From NCBI GenBank assembly GCA_026398435.1, contig JAPLSW010000043.1:1-45401 (forward strand): a stretch of 45,401 nt of DNA, in the 5' to 3' direction. The stretch's first letter is position 1; every line of letters begins with the position of its first letter. Made by a program: the position numbers and the translations under genes. The DNA is from Chlamydiota bacterium (GTDB lineage Bacteria; Chlamydiota; Chlamydiia; Chlamydiales; Rhabdochlamydiaceae). The notes under the pieces are model-generated. The model did no database searches, was not told where the DNA came from, and saw only the letters and a list, made by a program, of their open reading frames with translations. Positions 34,779-45,300 of the stretch are shown in pieces.

Positions 34779-35957
34779 TTGAAAGCCATACTACCTAAAA
34801 AGCCAGCCAAAGACCAAAGAGAGAAGATCATCCTTTTAGGACTTGTAGAGATCTACCTGCAATACGGCAAACCCGTCGGCTCTAACACCCTTAGAGAAAA
34901 TGGCTTTGAAGATCTTAGCTCAGCTACCATCCGTAACTATTTCGGTAAACTTGAAGAGGCAGGATTTCTCAAGCAGCAACACTCCTCCGGTGGTAGGATT
35001 CCGACGAATGCAGCTTATAAACTCTACGCAGATACTGTTAGAGATAGCCACTCTTTGGAAGAAAAGGAACAGGCTCAGCTCCACTCCCTATTAAGCGCGG
35101 AGACCCGGGAAGTTAACACCTACCTACAAAGATGCGCAGAGCTCCTTAGCGAAAAAACACAGACTGCCGTTTTCTTATCCTCCCCGCGATTTGACCAAGA
35201 TTTCATCCTAGATATCAAAATGATCGGGATTGATAACTCCCGCTGCCTATGCGTGCTAGTAACAGATTTTGGGGTGATCAAAACAGAGGTTCTTTACACA
35301 GAGATAAAACTGAGCAATTTTAGCTTAAAGAGAATGGAGCAATATTTTCAATCCAGGATCACCGGTAAAGAAAAACCTGAAATGAATAAAGAGGAAGAAG
35401 ATCTCGCCTCCAAGTTCTATAATGAAGTCATGCTAAGACATATCGTCAGTTATAACCACTTCTCTAGCATCGACATCTTAAAAACTGGATTTTCTAAACT
35501 GCTCACTTACCCCGATTTTACAGAAGATGCATCGGGCCTGGCGTCAGGGCTCTCCTTCTTTGAGAATAATGAAGCCCTCAGACTCATGCTTGGAGAGAGC
35601 TGCAAAGAGGGAGATCTTAAATACTGGATTGGAGATGACCTCATCCCCCTATCCACCTCCTCTCAGACCCCCTCTTGCGCGGTGTTTATTTTCCCCTATA
35701 AAATCAACCAAACAATTGCCGGAGCAATTGGTCTGCTGGGCCCAAGCAGACTACCCTACAAACACCTTTTTGCCGTCCTTAAAACAGCATCGGAGGCAAT
35801 TGGACTGAGCCTTACAAAGAGTCTGTATAAATTTAAGATCTCTTTTCGCCAGCCTCTAACCCCTTATCTACAAAACCAACAAAAAAACTTTTCTTCAGAG
35901 GAGTCTACACCCCATCTCCTCGAAGATAAAACACCGGGACAAACCCATGACAGATGA
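34779..35957 (+). CDS. hrcA: Heat-inducible transcription repressor HrcA
   Basis: A 392-residue repressor starting at TTG 34779. The N-terminal winged helix (residues about 10-80) contains the typical PVGSNTLRENGFEDLSSATIR, here read as PVGSNTLRE and LSSATIRNYFGKLEEAGFL, and HSSGGRIPT. The central and C-terminal parts form the GAF-like dimer domain. Most bacterial HrcA proteins are near 340 residues; chlamydial ones are longer because of a C-terminal extension reported to dampen repression. The extra 40-50 residues after the core here (ISFRQPLTPYLQNQQ onward) agree with that. The CIRCE arm supplies the only GAG near the start, so repressor binding and initiation share the same bases. It overlaps grpE by 11 bases. 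Confidence 0.95.
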   Translation: MKAILPKKPAKDQREKIILLGLVEIYLQYGKPVGSNTLRENGFEDLSSATIRNYFGKLEEAGFLKQQHSSGGRIPTNAAYKLYADTVRDSHSLEEKEQAQLHSLLSAETREVNTYLQRCAELLSEKTQTAVFLSSPRFDQDFILDIKMIGIDNSRCLCVLVTDFGVIKTEVLYTEIKLSNFSLKRMEQYFQSRITGKEKPEMNKEEEDLASKFYNEVMLRHIVSYNHFSSIDILKTGFSKLLTYPDFTEDASGLASGLSFFENNEALRLMLGESCKEGDLKYWIGDDLIPLSTSSQTPSCAVFIFPYKINQTIAGAIGLLGPSRLPYKHLFAVLKTASEAIGLSLTKSLYKFKISFRQPLTPYLQNQQKNFSSEESTPHLLEDKTPGQTHDR

Positions 35958-36498
35958 ACTGCCCCCACCTGAAGTAGCTGAAAATATAGCTCCAGAAGGA
36001 ACAAATGAGCCAGTAGACCGAGTAACGCAGCTCGAACAAGAAGTGAAAGAATGCCATGAAAAGCACCTGCGATTACTTGCCGAAATGGAAAATAGCAGAA
36101 AAAGGCTCCTTAAAGAAAAGCTGGAAATGACCCGCTTTGGCATTGAAAATGTGATCACAGATTTTCTAGCCCCTATTGACAACTTAGAAAATGCGCTGAA
36201 ATTTGCGCAGCAAATGTCAGAAGAGACCCGCAACTGGGCTAGAGGCTTTGAGATGATCCTTGGGCAGCTGAAAGAAGCATTATCAGGTCATGGAGTTACA
36301 AGCTTTGATTCAGTGGGCGGCACTTTCGATCCCCATATGCACGAAGCGGTAGAAATAGAGGAAACTACAGACTTCCCCGAAGGACAAGTTCTCCAAGAAT
36401 TTGTAAAGGGCTACAAGTCTACACAAAGAATACTAAGGCCAGCCCGCGTAAAAGTGGCTAAAGCGCCGAGCAATAACAAAGAAGAAACAACAAACTAA
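35947..36498 (+). CDS. grpE: GrpE, nucleotide exchange factor for DnaK
   Basis: A 183-residue protein that releases ADP from DnaK. The N-terminal half is a long helix with coiled-coil character (VTQLEQEVKECHEKHLRLL, then AEMENSRKRLLKE, the conserved EMEN-R signature). The C-terminal beta domain carries FDPHMHEAVEIEE and RILRPARVKVAK, the DnaK-contacting region. It starts inside the end of hrcA (11 base overlap) and is followed by dnaK after 20 bases with GGAG in between. Length is normal. Confidence 0.96.
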   Translation: MTDELPPPEVAENIAPEGTNEPVDRVTQLEQEVKECHEKHLRLLAEMENSRKRLLKEKLEMTRFGIENVITDFLAPIDNLENALKFAQQMSEETRNWARGFEMILGQLKEALSGHGVTSFDSVGGTFDPHMHEAVEIEETTDFPEGQVLQEFVKGYKSTQRILRPARVKVAKAPSNNKEETTN

Positions 36499-36518
36499 CC
36501 TAAATTTTTGGAGTACTT

Positions 36519-38429
36519 ATGACTCAACAAAAGAAAAGTAAAATCATCGGTATCGACCTAGGAACAACAAACTCATGCGTTGCCATCATGGAAGGTGGAG
36601 TTCCTAAAGTGATTGCCAATGCTGAAGGGGCAAGAACCACTCCTTCCGTAGTTTCTTATAAAGGTAGCGAAAGACTCGTCGGCGTTCCTGCAAAAAGACA
36701 GTCGATCACAAATCCTGAAAAAACGATTTTCTCTGCAAAACGTTTTATCGGAAGAAAATTCACTGAAGTACAGTCTGAAATTAAGACTGTCCCTTATACA
36801 GTTATCTCAAATGCCAATGGCGACGCCATTTTTGAAATCGATGGCAAGGGGCTAACTCCTGAGGAAGTAGCAGCTCAAGTTCTTCTTAAAATGAAAGAAA
36901 CTGCAGAAGCCTATCTTGGAGAAAAAATCACAGAAGCTGTAATCACAGTTCCTGCCTACTTTAACGACTCTCAAAGACAGTCGACAAAAGATGCGGGGCG
37001 GATCGCAGGTCTTGAAGTAAAAAGGATCATTCCAGAGCCAACAGCTGCCGCTTTAGCCTATGGTTTTGATAAGCAACACGACAAAAAAATTGCCGTATTT
37101 GACCTTGGTGGAGGAACCTTTGATATCTCCGTTCTAGAAATTGGCGATGGAGTATTTGAAGTTCTCTCAACAAACGGAGATACACACCTTGGTGGCGATG
37201 ACTTTGACAATGCAATCCTACACTGGCTCCTCGACGAGTTTAAAAAGGATACAAGCATTGACCTAAGTAAAGATAAGATGGCCCTCCAACGTCTAAGAGA
37301 TGCTGCAGAGAAAGCAAAAATCGAGCTCTCTGGCACACAGACAACAGAGATCAATCAGCCCTTTATCACAATGGATGCAAGTGGCCCAAAACACCTTGCT
37401 CTAACACTTACTCGCGCAAAATTTGAGTCACTCGTTCATGATTTGATCGAAAGAACAACAGAGCCTTGCCTAAAAGCACTAAAAGATTCTGGCCTCACTA
37501 AAGAGCAGATCAATGAAGTGATCCTCGTTGGTGGTATGACTCGTATGCCAGCTGTTGAACAGAAAGTAAAACAGATCTTTGGCAGAGAGCCTCATAAAGG
37601 GGTAAACCCAGACGAAGTTGTTGCAATCGGTGCTGCAATCCAGGGCGCTGTCCTCTCAGGTGATGTAAAAGATGTACTTCTTCTTGACGTCATCCCACTT
37701 ACTCTCGGTATTGAAACCCTCGGTGGTGTTTTGACACCAATTGTTGAGCGTAATACAACGATTCCAACGCAGAAAAAGCAAGTGTTTTCCACGGCTGCAG
37801 ATAACCAGCCGGCAGTCACCATTGTTGTTCTCCAAGGGGAAAGAAAAATGGCGAAGGACAACAAAGAGATCGGCCGTTTTGATCTATCAGACATCCCTCC
37901 TTCCCCAAGAGGCATGCCGCAGATCGAAGTAGCCTTTGATATCGATGCAGATGGTATTCTTCATGTTTCTGCTAAAGACCTGAAATCTGGCAAAGAGCAG
38001 AAGATCAAGATTGAAGTGAAATCAGGTCTTAATGAAGCAGAGATCAAGCGTATGCTAAAAGACGCTGATGAACATGCGGAAGAAGACCGTATTCGCAAGG
38101 AAGAAGTAGAGTCCCGCAATGAAGCCGATTCCCTGGCCTTCAGAGCAGAAAAATCCTTAGCTGAATATAAAGACAAGCTCCCAGCAAACGTAGTAAGTGA
38201 CATTGAGCAAAAAATCAATGCACTAAAAGAGGCTCTTAAAGGGACAAATACCGCCCAGATCAATGCAGCTAAAGAAGAGCTTAATACGCACATGCAGAAA
38301 ATCGGCGAAGCTATGCAATCAGCTCAAGGTGAGGCGCCACAAGGGGCCCCAAATCCTCAATCAGGATCTAGCAAGCCTGATATGGAAGAAGCTGAAGTAG
38401 AAATCCTCGATAGCGAAGACAAAAAATAG
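36519..38429 (+). CDS. dnaK: Hsp70 chaperone DnaK
   Basis: A 636-residue Hsp70. The ATPase domain opens with [14 protein letters not shown] and includes [20 protein letters not shown] and IFDLGGG-type phosphate loop [13 protein letters not shown]. The linker [16 protein letters not shown] is followed by the substrate-binding domain and an alpha-helical lid; the acidic tail ends [15 protein letters not shown] lies about 9 bases before the ATG. It is the last gene of the hrcA operon and is closed by a strong intrinsic terminator. Everything looks intact. Confidence 0.98.
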   Translation: MTQQKKSKIIGIDLGTTNSCVAIMEGGVPKVIANAEGARTTPSVVSYKGSERLVGVPAKRQSITNPEKTIFSAKRFIGRKFTEVQSEIKTVPYTVISNANGDAIFEIDGKGLTPEEVAAQVLLKMKETAEAYLGEKITEAVITVPAYFNDSQRQSTKDAGRIAGLEVKRIIPEPTAAALAYGFDKQHDKKIAVFDLGGGTFDISVLEIGDGVFEVLSTNGDTHLGGDDFDNAILHWLLDEFKKDTSIDLSKDKMALQRLRDAAEKAKIELSGTQTTEINQPFITMDASGPKHLALTLTRAKFESLVHDLIERTTEPCLKALKDSGLTKEQINEVILVGGMTRMPAVEQKVKQIFGREPHKGVNPDEVVAIGAAIQGAVLSGDVKDVLLLDVIPLTLGIETLGGVLTPIVERNTTIPTQKKQVFSTAADNQPAVTIVVLQGERKMAKDNKEIGRFDLSDIPPSPRGMPQIEVAFDIDADGILHVSAKDLKSGKEQKIKIEVKSGLNEAEIKRMLKDADEHAEEDRIRKEEVESRNEADSLAFRAEKSLAEYKDKLPANVVSDIEQKINALKEALKGTNTAQINAAKEELNTHMQKIGEAMQSAQGEAPQGAPNPQSGSSKPDMEEAEVEILDSEDKK

Positions 38430-38449
38430 TAGTCGTTACTTTTCATAAT

Positions 38450-38498
38450 AAGAGGGATAGGGCCATTCGTTAGTGAATAGCCCTATCCCTCTTTTTTT
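38450..38498 (+). terminator. Rho-independent terminator of the hrcA-grpE-dnaK operon
   Basis: AAGAGGGATAGGGC (38450-38463) pairs with GCCCTATCCCTCTT (38480-38493), and inside the loop ATTC/GAAT extends the stem. It is followed by a run of T. It ends about 20 bases after the dnaK stop and is very stable. Confidence 0.95.
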
Positions 38499-38579
38499 CT
38501 TTCATCTTTATAACACTATAAATCCATAACTATTAATCACATAAAAAAATTAACATCAAGCTTGTATTTAAATTTTAAC

Positions 38580-38609
38580 TTGATATTAAAAACTTAATTT
38601 TGTTATAAT
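38580..38609 (+). promoter_or_regulatory. Probable promoter of the first large paralog
   Basis: TTGATA (38580-38585), 18 bases, perfect TATAAT (38604-38609), about 36 bases before ATG 38645. The leader is very AT-rich. The second paralog has no equally good promoter at the matching place. Confidence 0.5.
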
Positions 38610-38644
38610 CTCATTAAATTATTAATAAAAAATAATGGCATTAT

Positions 38645-41600
38645 ATGAGCTCTTATACAATAACAGGCATGAGTCCCCCCACCGCTCCACCTACCGATAT
38701 CCCCAGCAGCCCTCCGGCCGGCCCCCCCCTAGCTCCCGCTAGAGATTTCTTTACAGGTAGGGCAGAACTAATAGCCCCTACCGCTTCAGCAGCTTCTCTT
38801 GCAGGCAGAGTAGATCCCCTTTATAGTGAATCTAGTTTCGTTCCTCAAGCGCAGACTCCAGAAGAGGAACAACTTATAGGAACAGCTACCGAGTTAAAAG
38901 ATCTTATTTCAGTTCAATTTAATTCTAGAACACCCTCAGGTGAAGACATATATCTACCCTCTTTATATTTATTAATTATACGCCTAGAGTCATTTGTAGA
39001 TTTCCTTCAATCAGTAAAAAATCCTGAAAAAACCCTCGATGCCATTCTGCCTCATATACAAGAAGAGGACAAATGGATCTTTTATAAATACTTGGATAAA
39101 AAGAGTTGCGAGAAGATAGGTTCGATAGAAGATCTAGTTTTTAAAAAAATCAAAGATAATTTAAATCCTGATCTAACAAAAATAGAAAATTTACTTCCCA
39201 TTTTTAAGTACCCTATAGATCAACAAGAATGGAGACACCTCTTTCCCCTACTCCAAAAATTTGCAAGTAGCGGTGGAGAATCTCGCGCAAGTGCTGCATC
39301 TGACATTCCCTCTTTTGAAGTACAGGTCGTTATATTAACAGCTCTTAACCAAGCGGTAAAATCCAAAAATCCTGAAGCAATTTCTTTTCTTCTCACAACC
39401 TTTCCTTTCATAAAAAACCCTGTAATTGCACAAGAAAAGTATTTCAGTCTTAACTTTGTCGATTCTGAAAAAATACAGCACTACAATAGTTTTGATAATC
39501 CCTTCTATTCGGCTTGCAAATCAGGTGATCTCAGATGCGTAGAAGCTTTTTTACTTGCAGGATGGGATCTAAGAAAAAAGGCTGGAGCCGGTATTATTAA
39601 AGAGCTTTTGCTTACGCGAAAATATTGTTATATACCTACTACAAGAAAAATACCATTCACAGAGGAAGATCTAGCAAATAAAATGGCTATCTTCCAATTA
39701 TTATTGACGCATGGATTAGATCCTGAGTTAAATATCGAAGGAACTTCTGGCATGCAGTCCACTATGGGAGAAACTCTTTTCTTAGATGCTGACCCTGAAG
39801 TGAAAAAATTTGGTCTATATCTTTTTGAAAACGGGGCAAAACTTACACCTCGCGTCGTCGAAAAAATGAAATTAGAGCTCGGGGAGCATCCTGAGTATGA
39901 GCAAACAGTTATCAGGCTGCTTATTGAACAACGAAAAGCCTCTGTGGACGAAATAAGATGTTTAATGGCGCTACCAGCTCCTATAGGATCCAGGGATGCT
40001 TTAATGGGAGCAATGTCCAGTGCTAAAACCATAATTAATCAACTCCTGCGAAGATATACAGGAAATCCTCTCATTGAAGACTTTAAAGAGCTTGAAGGGA
40101 TAAGAGCTTTAAAAAAAGAAGTGAAAAAGTGCATAGCAGCCCACCCAGAAGATGAATCCTTAAGAGGTCTCTACCAATCATTTTCTTTTGAATATGATGC
40201 TTTAGTAACAAATCATTACCTCCTTTCTAAACTAAGACAAGTAAGCCAAGAATTACGTGGCTACGTAAATCCGACCTCTGGACAGGCTGGAGCCGCCGCT
40301 GGAGCTACAGCTTCTGCAAAGACTTCTTTATCCCGCCGTGTAGTAGCTCTATTTAACCTTTGGCATCCAGTAGCGCCACTTACAGGCGATGGAGCCTTAA
40401 AATTAATAAGCTCCCTAGATGCTACAACCCGCTCAGCTAACTTCCAAATTATTCGAAGCAATCTTCTAAAATATGTCGCGGAGTTCAATGCCGAGAGTTT
40501 TTGGAGAGACAAACACGTAAGTTGTGTCCACGGAACAAAACTTGTTCCTGATATGGTTAAAGAAAGGGCTCTTATTCCTGCGGGGATGATGGCTGATGAT
40601 GCTGAGGGGGCTACCGTCCAATTTTCAGGAGAGCAATGTGGATCTAAAAAGCTTCATAATAAAGAGCATATTTCTTGCGTAAGACCAGCTAAAGATTGGG
40701 GTGATTTAGAGGAAACTCATAGATTACAAGGCGTACCAACTCCAATGCTTATCTCAGAGGTCTATGCAAAGCAAATCTCAGGATATGGAAGGGTAGAAAC
40801 GGGTTTTGATTTCGAGGCATCAAAAAACCGGGCAAATTGGGGATACATCGCCGCAGCTGTTTTCGGTGATGATACGATATCTGAAAGATCTCTTCAGCAG
40901 TGCTGCACACATATTTTGCGACTTAGAGCATGGGATCCCTCCCATGGAGAATATCTAACCCCTCTACTTACAAAAGTAACAGAGGCTCTTGAAAGTGCTA
41001 CAACCCCTCCATGGCAATTGGAAGCTTTACAAGAGCTTGCACAAGCTCTTACGGTAAGAATCAAATTCCCCTTAGATGCATCGGATAGAGATCTCATCTC
41101 CCATCCAATTCCTATTATGTTTGCTTCAACAAACTTTCCCCCTATTCCGACGTCGCAAGTAATGGATTGGGAAACGCAGACTGATGAAGTATTCATTAAA
41201 GGAAGAGCTAATTTTGGCAAAGATCTTCAAGCTTCTTTTGTAGATGAAGACCTTATTGATAGAGCAAGAGCTCTTTTACAGCCACATGGCCTTAGAGTAT
41301 TTCCGTTCCAAATAGCGCATGCGCTTGAGACTGATAGAATGATGAGAGGAGCGCATATTCAAGAAAGGAGTCAATCCTTAATAAGCGATCAAGCAACGCT
41401 TGGGATTCTCTTGCAAGAAGATATACTACCAGCTTATGGAAGGCCTCTTGCTGAAAGACCAAGCTATATAGATGCTACAGGAGTTGAAAATTTCGTTGAT
41501 AGACCTTTTTGGGGCACGGAATTCCGATCCTATACCGATTATAAACAAGCTATTGAAGAAACAACCACACTCCCTCGCTCTATCCACGGCAAAATGCATG

Positions 41601-42141
41601 CTGTAAGAACATCGATGGCAGCGCAGCTATGGGCTAATGTCTATGGTGCAATGAAACAAGAAACAGTAGCTCCAGACCGAAAGCTTTTAGCTCTTGCTTT
41701 ATCTCTGATGTGCAGCGTCTTGTACACGATGCCGATGTTCTAGAAATTATGCGTGTGCTACGTAATAGGAATGATTTCCAAAGCTCTGAGCTTGCAGCTC
41801 TTTCGGTATGGGAAGAATCTAAACAGCAAGCTCTTGCTAAAGTTCCCGCAGGAGATGATGCGGCTCTTCTAGAAGCTCAAGGGAAAATCTCCGAGATAGA
41901 AACAGATCTACAGCAAATAGTGCGAGAGTGGGGAGATTTTATTGAGATGACAGAAAAACCAGAGCTTAAAATGCTTCTCGAGTACACCCCTTCTATAGAC
42001 TACTACACTGAAGTACTAAAGATCCTAAAATATGTAACAGGTAAGGGACAGCTTCCCACCCTTAAGAAGTTTTTGGCAGAAGAACTTACCCAAATCACAG
42101 ACGCGCCTTTGGAGGGTGTTACCTCCATTTTAGAAAATTAA
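38645..42141 (+). pseudogene. Large ankyrin-like/HGT/HD-like paralog 1, frame broken near the 3' end
   Basis: The first frame gives 1032 residues to a stop at 41743; the second frame carries on from 41710 to 42141, so the intended product would be about 1165 residues. Regions: Pro/Ser-rich start (about 1-45, no signal peptide, suited to type III secretion); alpha-helical region; ankyrin-like repeats about 285-390 (YSACKSGDLRCVEAFLLAGW, then LLLTHGLDPELN, then YLFENGAKLTP); HVSCVHGTKLVPDMV near residue 625; FSGEQCGSKK; and at about 978 PRSIHGKMHAVRTSM, an HGxxHxxR pattern followed by LLALAL. In the second frame LVHDADVLEIMRVL follows. The HGxxHxxR and DAD segments resemble SidE-type HD phosphodiesterases. 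The break lies at about 41700-41712; it removes or displaces the expected HD dipeptide. A single base gained there would rejoin the frames. The role is unknown; it is probably a secreted effector. Confidence 0.75.
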
Positions 42142-42175
42142 GGCTGGGGCTGGTGTAATTATAAAATGCTAGCCT

Positions 42176-42210
42176 AGGGGATTTTATCTATGGGTTAAAA
42201 TCCCCTCTTT
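42176..42210 (+). terminator. Rho-independent terminator after paralog 1
   Basis: AGGGGATTTTA (42176-42186) pairs with TAAAATCCCCT (42196-42206), loop of 9 bases, followed by CTTTT. It lies 35 bases after the stop of paralog 1, so paralog 2 is likely transcribed separately. Confidence 0.85.
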
Positions 42211-42280
42211 TACGCTAATTACTTCCAGTAAGTTAATTTTTAATTATAGAAAGAGGGAATTTATAAAAAAACTTCAATAA

Positions 42281-42309
42281 GAAATAAATTTCATGATTTA
42301 ATTTATTTC
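42281..42309. promoter_or_regulatory. 10-9-10 palindrome upstream of paralog 2
   Basis: GAAATAAATT (42281-42290), nine bases, AATTTATTTC (42300-42309), in the gap before paralog 2. Perfect arms, but composed only of A and T apart from the ends, so chance is possible. Nothing equal is found before paralog 1. Confidence 0.3.
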
Positions 42310-42377
42310 ACTTAGTAAATATCCATTCAATCATGATATTATACAATTTAAATTATTCGTGAAAATAAGGATATTAC

Positions 42378-45300
42378 ATGAGCTCTTATACAATAACAAG
42401 AATGAGTCCTCATGGCACTCCCACTAACGATATCCCCGGCAGCCCACCTAGCAGCCCTCCTGGTTTCTTTACAAGTAGACCGGGACTAATAACCCCTACT
42501 GCTTCTGCAGCTTCTCTTGCAGGCAGGGTAGATCCCCTTTATAGTGTAGCTAGTTTCATGCCTAGAGCGACGACTCCAGAAGAGTTCCAACTTATCTCAG
42601 AAGCTACCGGGCTAAAAGATCTCATTTCAATTAAATTTTCCCATAGAACTTCCTCGGGAGAGCTTGTACATATCATCTTTATAGATGATTTAAAACACCG
42701 ATTAGAATCTTTTTTTGAAAAACTACTAAAAGTAGAAGATCCTGAAAAGACCCTCGATGCCATTCTACCTCAGATACAAAAAGAGGATAAAGGGATCCTT
42801 TATAAATACTTACGTTTATTAGCCGACTTGAAGAAGATAAGTTCATTAACAGACCTCGCTTTTAAAAAAGTAGCGGAGGATTTAAAGCCCGATCTATCAA
42901 AAATAGAAAATTTACTTCCCGTTTTCCACCATCCAATAGATGAACAAGCATGGAGATCCCTTTTTTCCGTGCTCCAAAGTTTTACAAGTAACGTTGGAGA
43001 CTCTCACGCAAGTGCTGCATCTGACATTTCTTCTTATGAAGTACAGGTCATTATATTAACAGCTCTTGACCAAGCGGTAAAATCTAAAAATCCTGAAGCG
43101 ATTTCATTTCTTCTCACAAATTTTCCATTCTTAAAAAACCCTGAAATTGCACAAAAAAAAGAATTCAGGCTTGACTTCTTAGATTCTCAAAAATTACAGC
43201 ATTACAATTATTTTCCTAATGCCTTCTATTCGGCTTTTACATCGGGTGATACTAGATGCGTACAAGCTTTTTTAGATGCAGGATCGGATCTAGGAAAAAA
43301 GGCTGGAGTGAATATTATTAAACAGCTTTTACTTAAACGAGATTATTTTTACATACCTATTACACATCAAGAACTAGCAAATAAGAAAGAAATTTTTATT
43401 TTATTATTGAGGTATGGATTAGATCCTGAGTTAATCATCGAAGGAACTTCTGGAATGCCCTCTAGTATTGGAGAAACTCTTTACCTAAATGATGATCCTG
43501 AAGTGAAAAAATTTGGCCTATATCTTTTTGAAAACGGGGCAAAACTTACACCTCGCGTAGTCGAAAAAATGAAATTAGAGCTCGGGGAGCATCCTGAGTA
43601 TGAGCAAACAGTTATCAAGCTGCTTATTGAACAAGGAAAAGCCTCTGCTGAGGAGATCAAATGTTTAGGAGCGCCGCCAGCTCCTGTAGGATCCAGGGAT
43701 TCTTTGATCGTAGCAATGTCCAGTGCTAAAACCATAATAAATCAACTCCTGCGAAGATATACAGGAAATCCTCTCATTGAAGACTTTAAAGAGCTTGAAG
43801 GTATACGATCCTTAAAAAAGGAAGGTAAAAAGTGCTTAGCTGCCCACCCGGAAGATGCATCTTTGAGAGAGACCTACCAATCATTTTCTTGTGAGTATAA
43901 CTATTTAGTAACAAATCATTACCTCCTTTCTAAACTAAGACAAGTAAGCCAAGAATTACGCAGCTATGTAAATCCATCAACTGGGCCGGCGGGCGCGGCG
44001 GCTGTAGTTGCAGCTTCTGCAATACCGTCTTTATCCCATCGTGTAGTAGCCCTATTTAATCTTTGGCATCCAGTAGCAGGACTTGTAAGCGATGGAGCCT
44101 TAAATCTAATAAGCACCTTAAATGCTACAACCCGCTCAGCTAACTTCCAAATTGTTCGTAGCAATCTTCTAAAATATGTCGCAGAGTTCAATGCCGACAG
44201 TTTTTGGAGAGATAAACACGTAAGTTGTGTCCACGGAACAAAACTTGTTCCTGATATGGTTAAAGAAAGGGCTCTTATTCCTGCGGGGATGATGGTTGAT
44301 GATGCACAGGGAGCTACCATCCAATTTTCAGGAGAGCAATTTGGATCTAAAAAATCTCATAATAAAGAGCATATTTCTTGCGTAAAACCAGCTAGAGATT
44401 GGGATGATCTTAACGTAACTCATAGACTACAAAATGTACCAACTCCGATGCTTATCTCTGAAGTTTATGCAAAGCAAATTTCAGGCTTTGGAAATGTGGA
44501 AACAGGTTTTGATTTCGAGGCATCGAAAAACCGGGTAAATTGGGGATACATCGGCACATCTATTTTCGGTCCGGAAAGAAAATCTCAAAGAAATCTTCAG
44601 CAGTGCTACACAGATATTCTTCGGCTTAGAGCGTGGGATCCCTACCATGGAGAATATCTGACTCCTCTTCTTATGAACGTAACAGAGACTCTTGCAAGTC
44701 CTACCACTCCCATATTGCATAAGGCCTATTTACAAGAGCTTGAACAAGCTCTTACAGTTAAAATTAAATCCCCCTTAAATGAATCTGATAGAGATCTCAT
44801 CTCCCATCCAATTCCTATTATGTTTGCTTCAACAAATTTCTCCCCTATTCCGACGCGGGAAGTAGCGCCTAGGGAAACATCGACTGATGAAGTATTCATC
44901 AAAGGAAGAGTTGATTTTGGCAAAGATCTTCAAGCCGCTTTTGTGAGTGAAGAAGATGCTGCTAGAGCAAGCGCTCTTTTACATCGATGCGGCGTTAGAG
45001 TATTTCCTTTCCAAATAGCACATGCGCTTGAAACTGACAGAATGATGAGAGGAGCTCACATCCAAGAAAAGATCAAGGGATTTAAAACCGAGCAGGAAGC
45101 CATCGGGCGTCTCTTACAAGAAACTATACTCCCCTCCTACGGAAGACTTCTTGCTGAAAGGCCGAGCTATATAGATGCTACAGGGGTTAAACATTTCGTT
45201 GATAGACCTTTTTGGGGCAGAGAGTTCCCCTCTTATGCCGCTTATAAACTAGCAGCGGAGGAAACAACCACACTCCCTCGCTCTATCCACGGCAAAATGC

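Noticed and set aside
40261..44923. Minus-strand reading frames within the two large paralogs
   Set aside because: Both copies contain the same antisense frames only because the sense sequences are similar; sense frames are open, conserved and domain-bearing.
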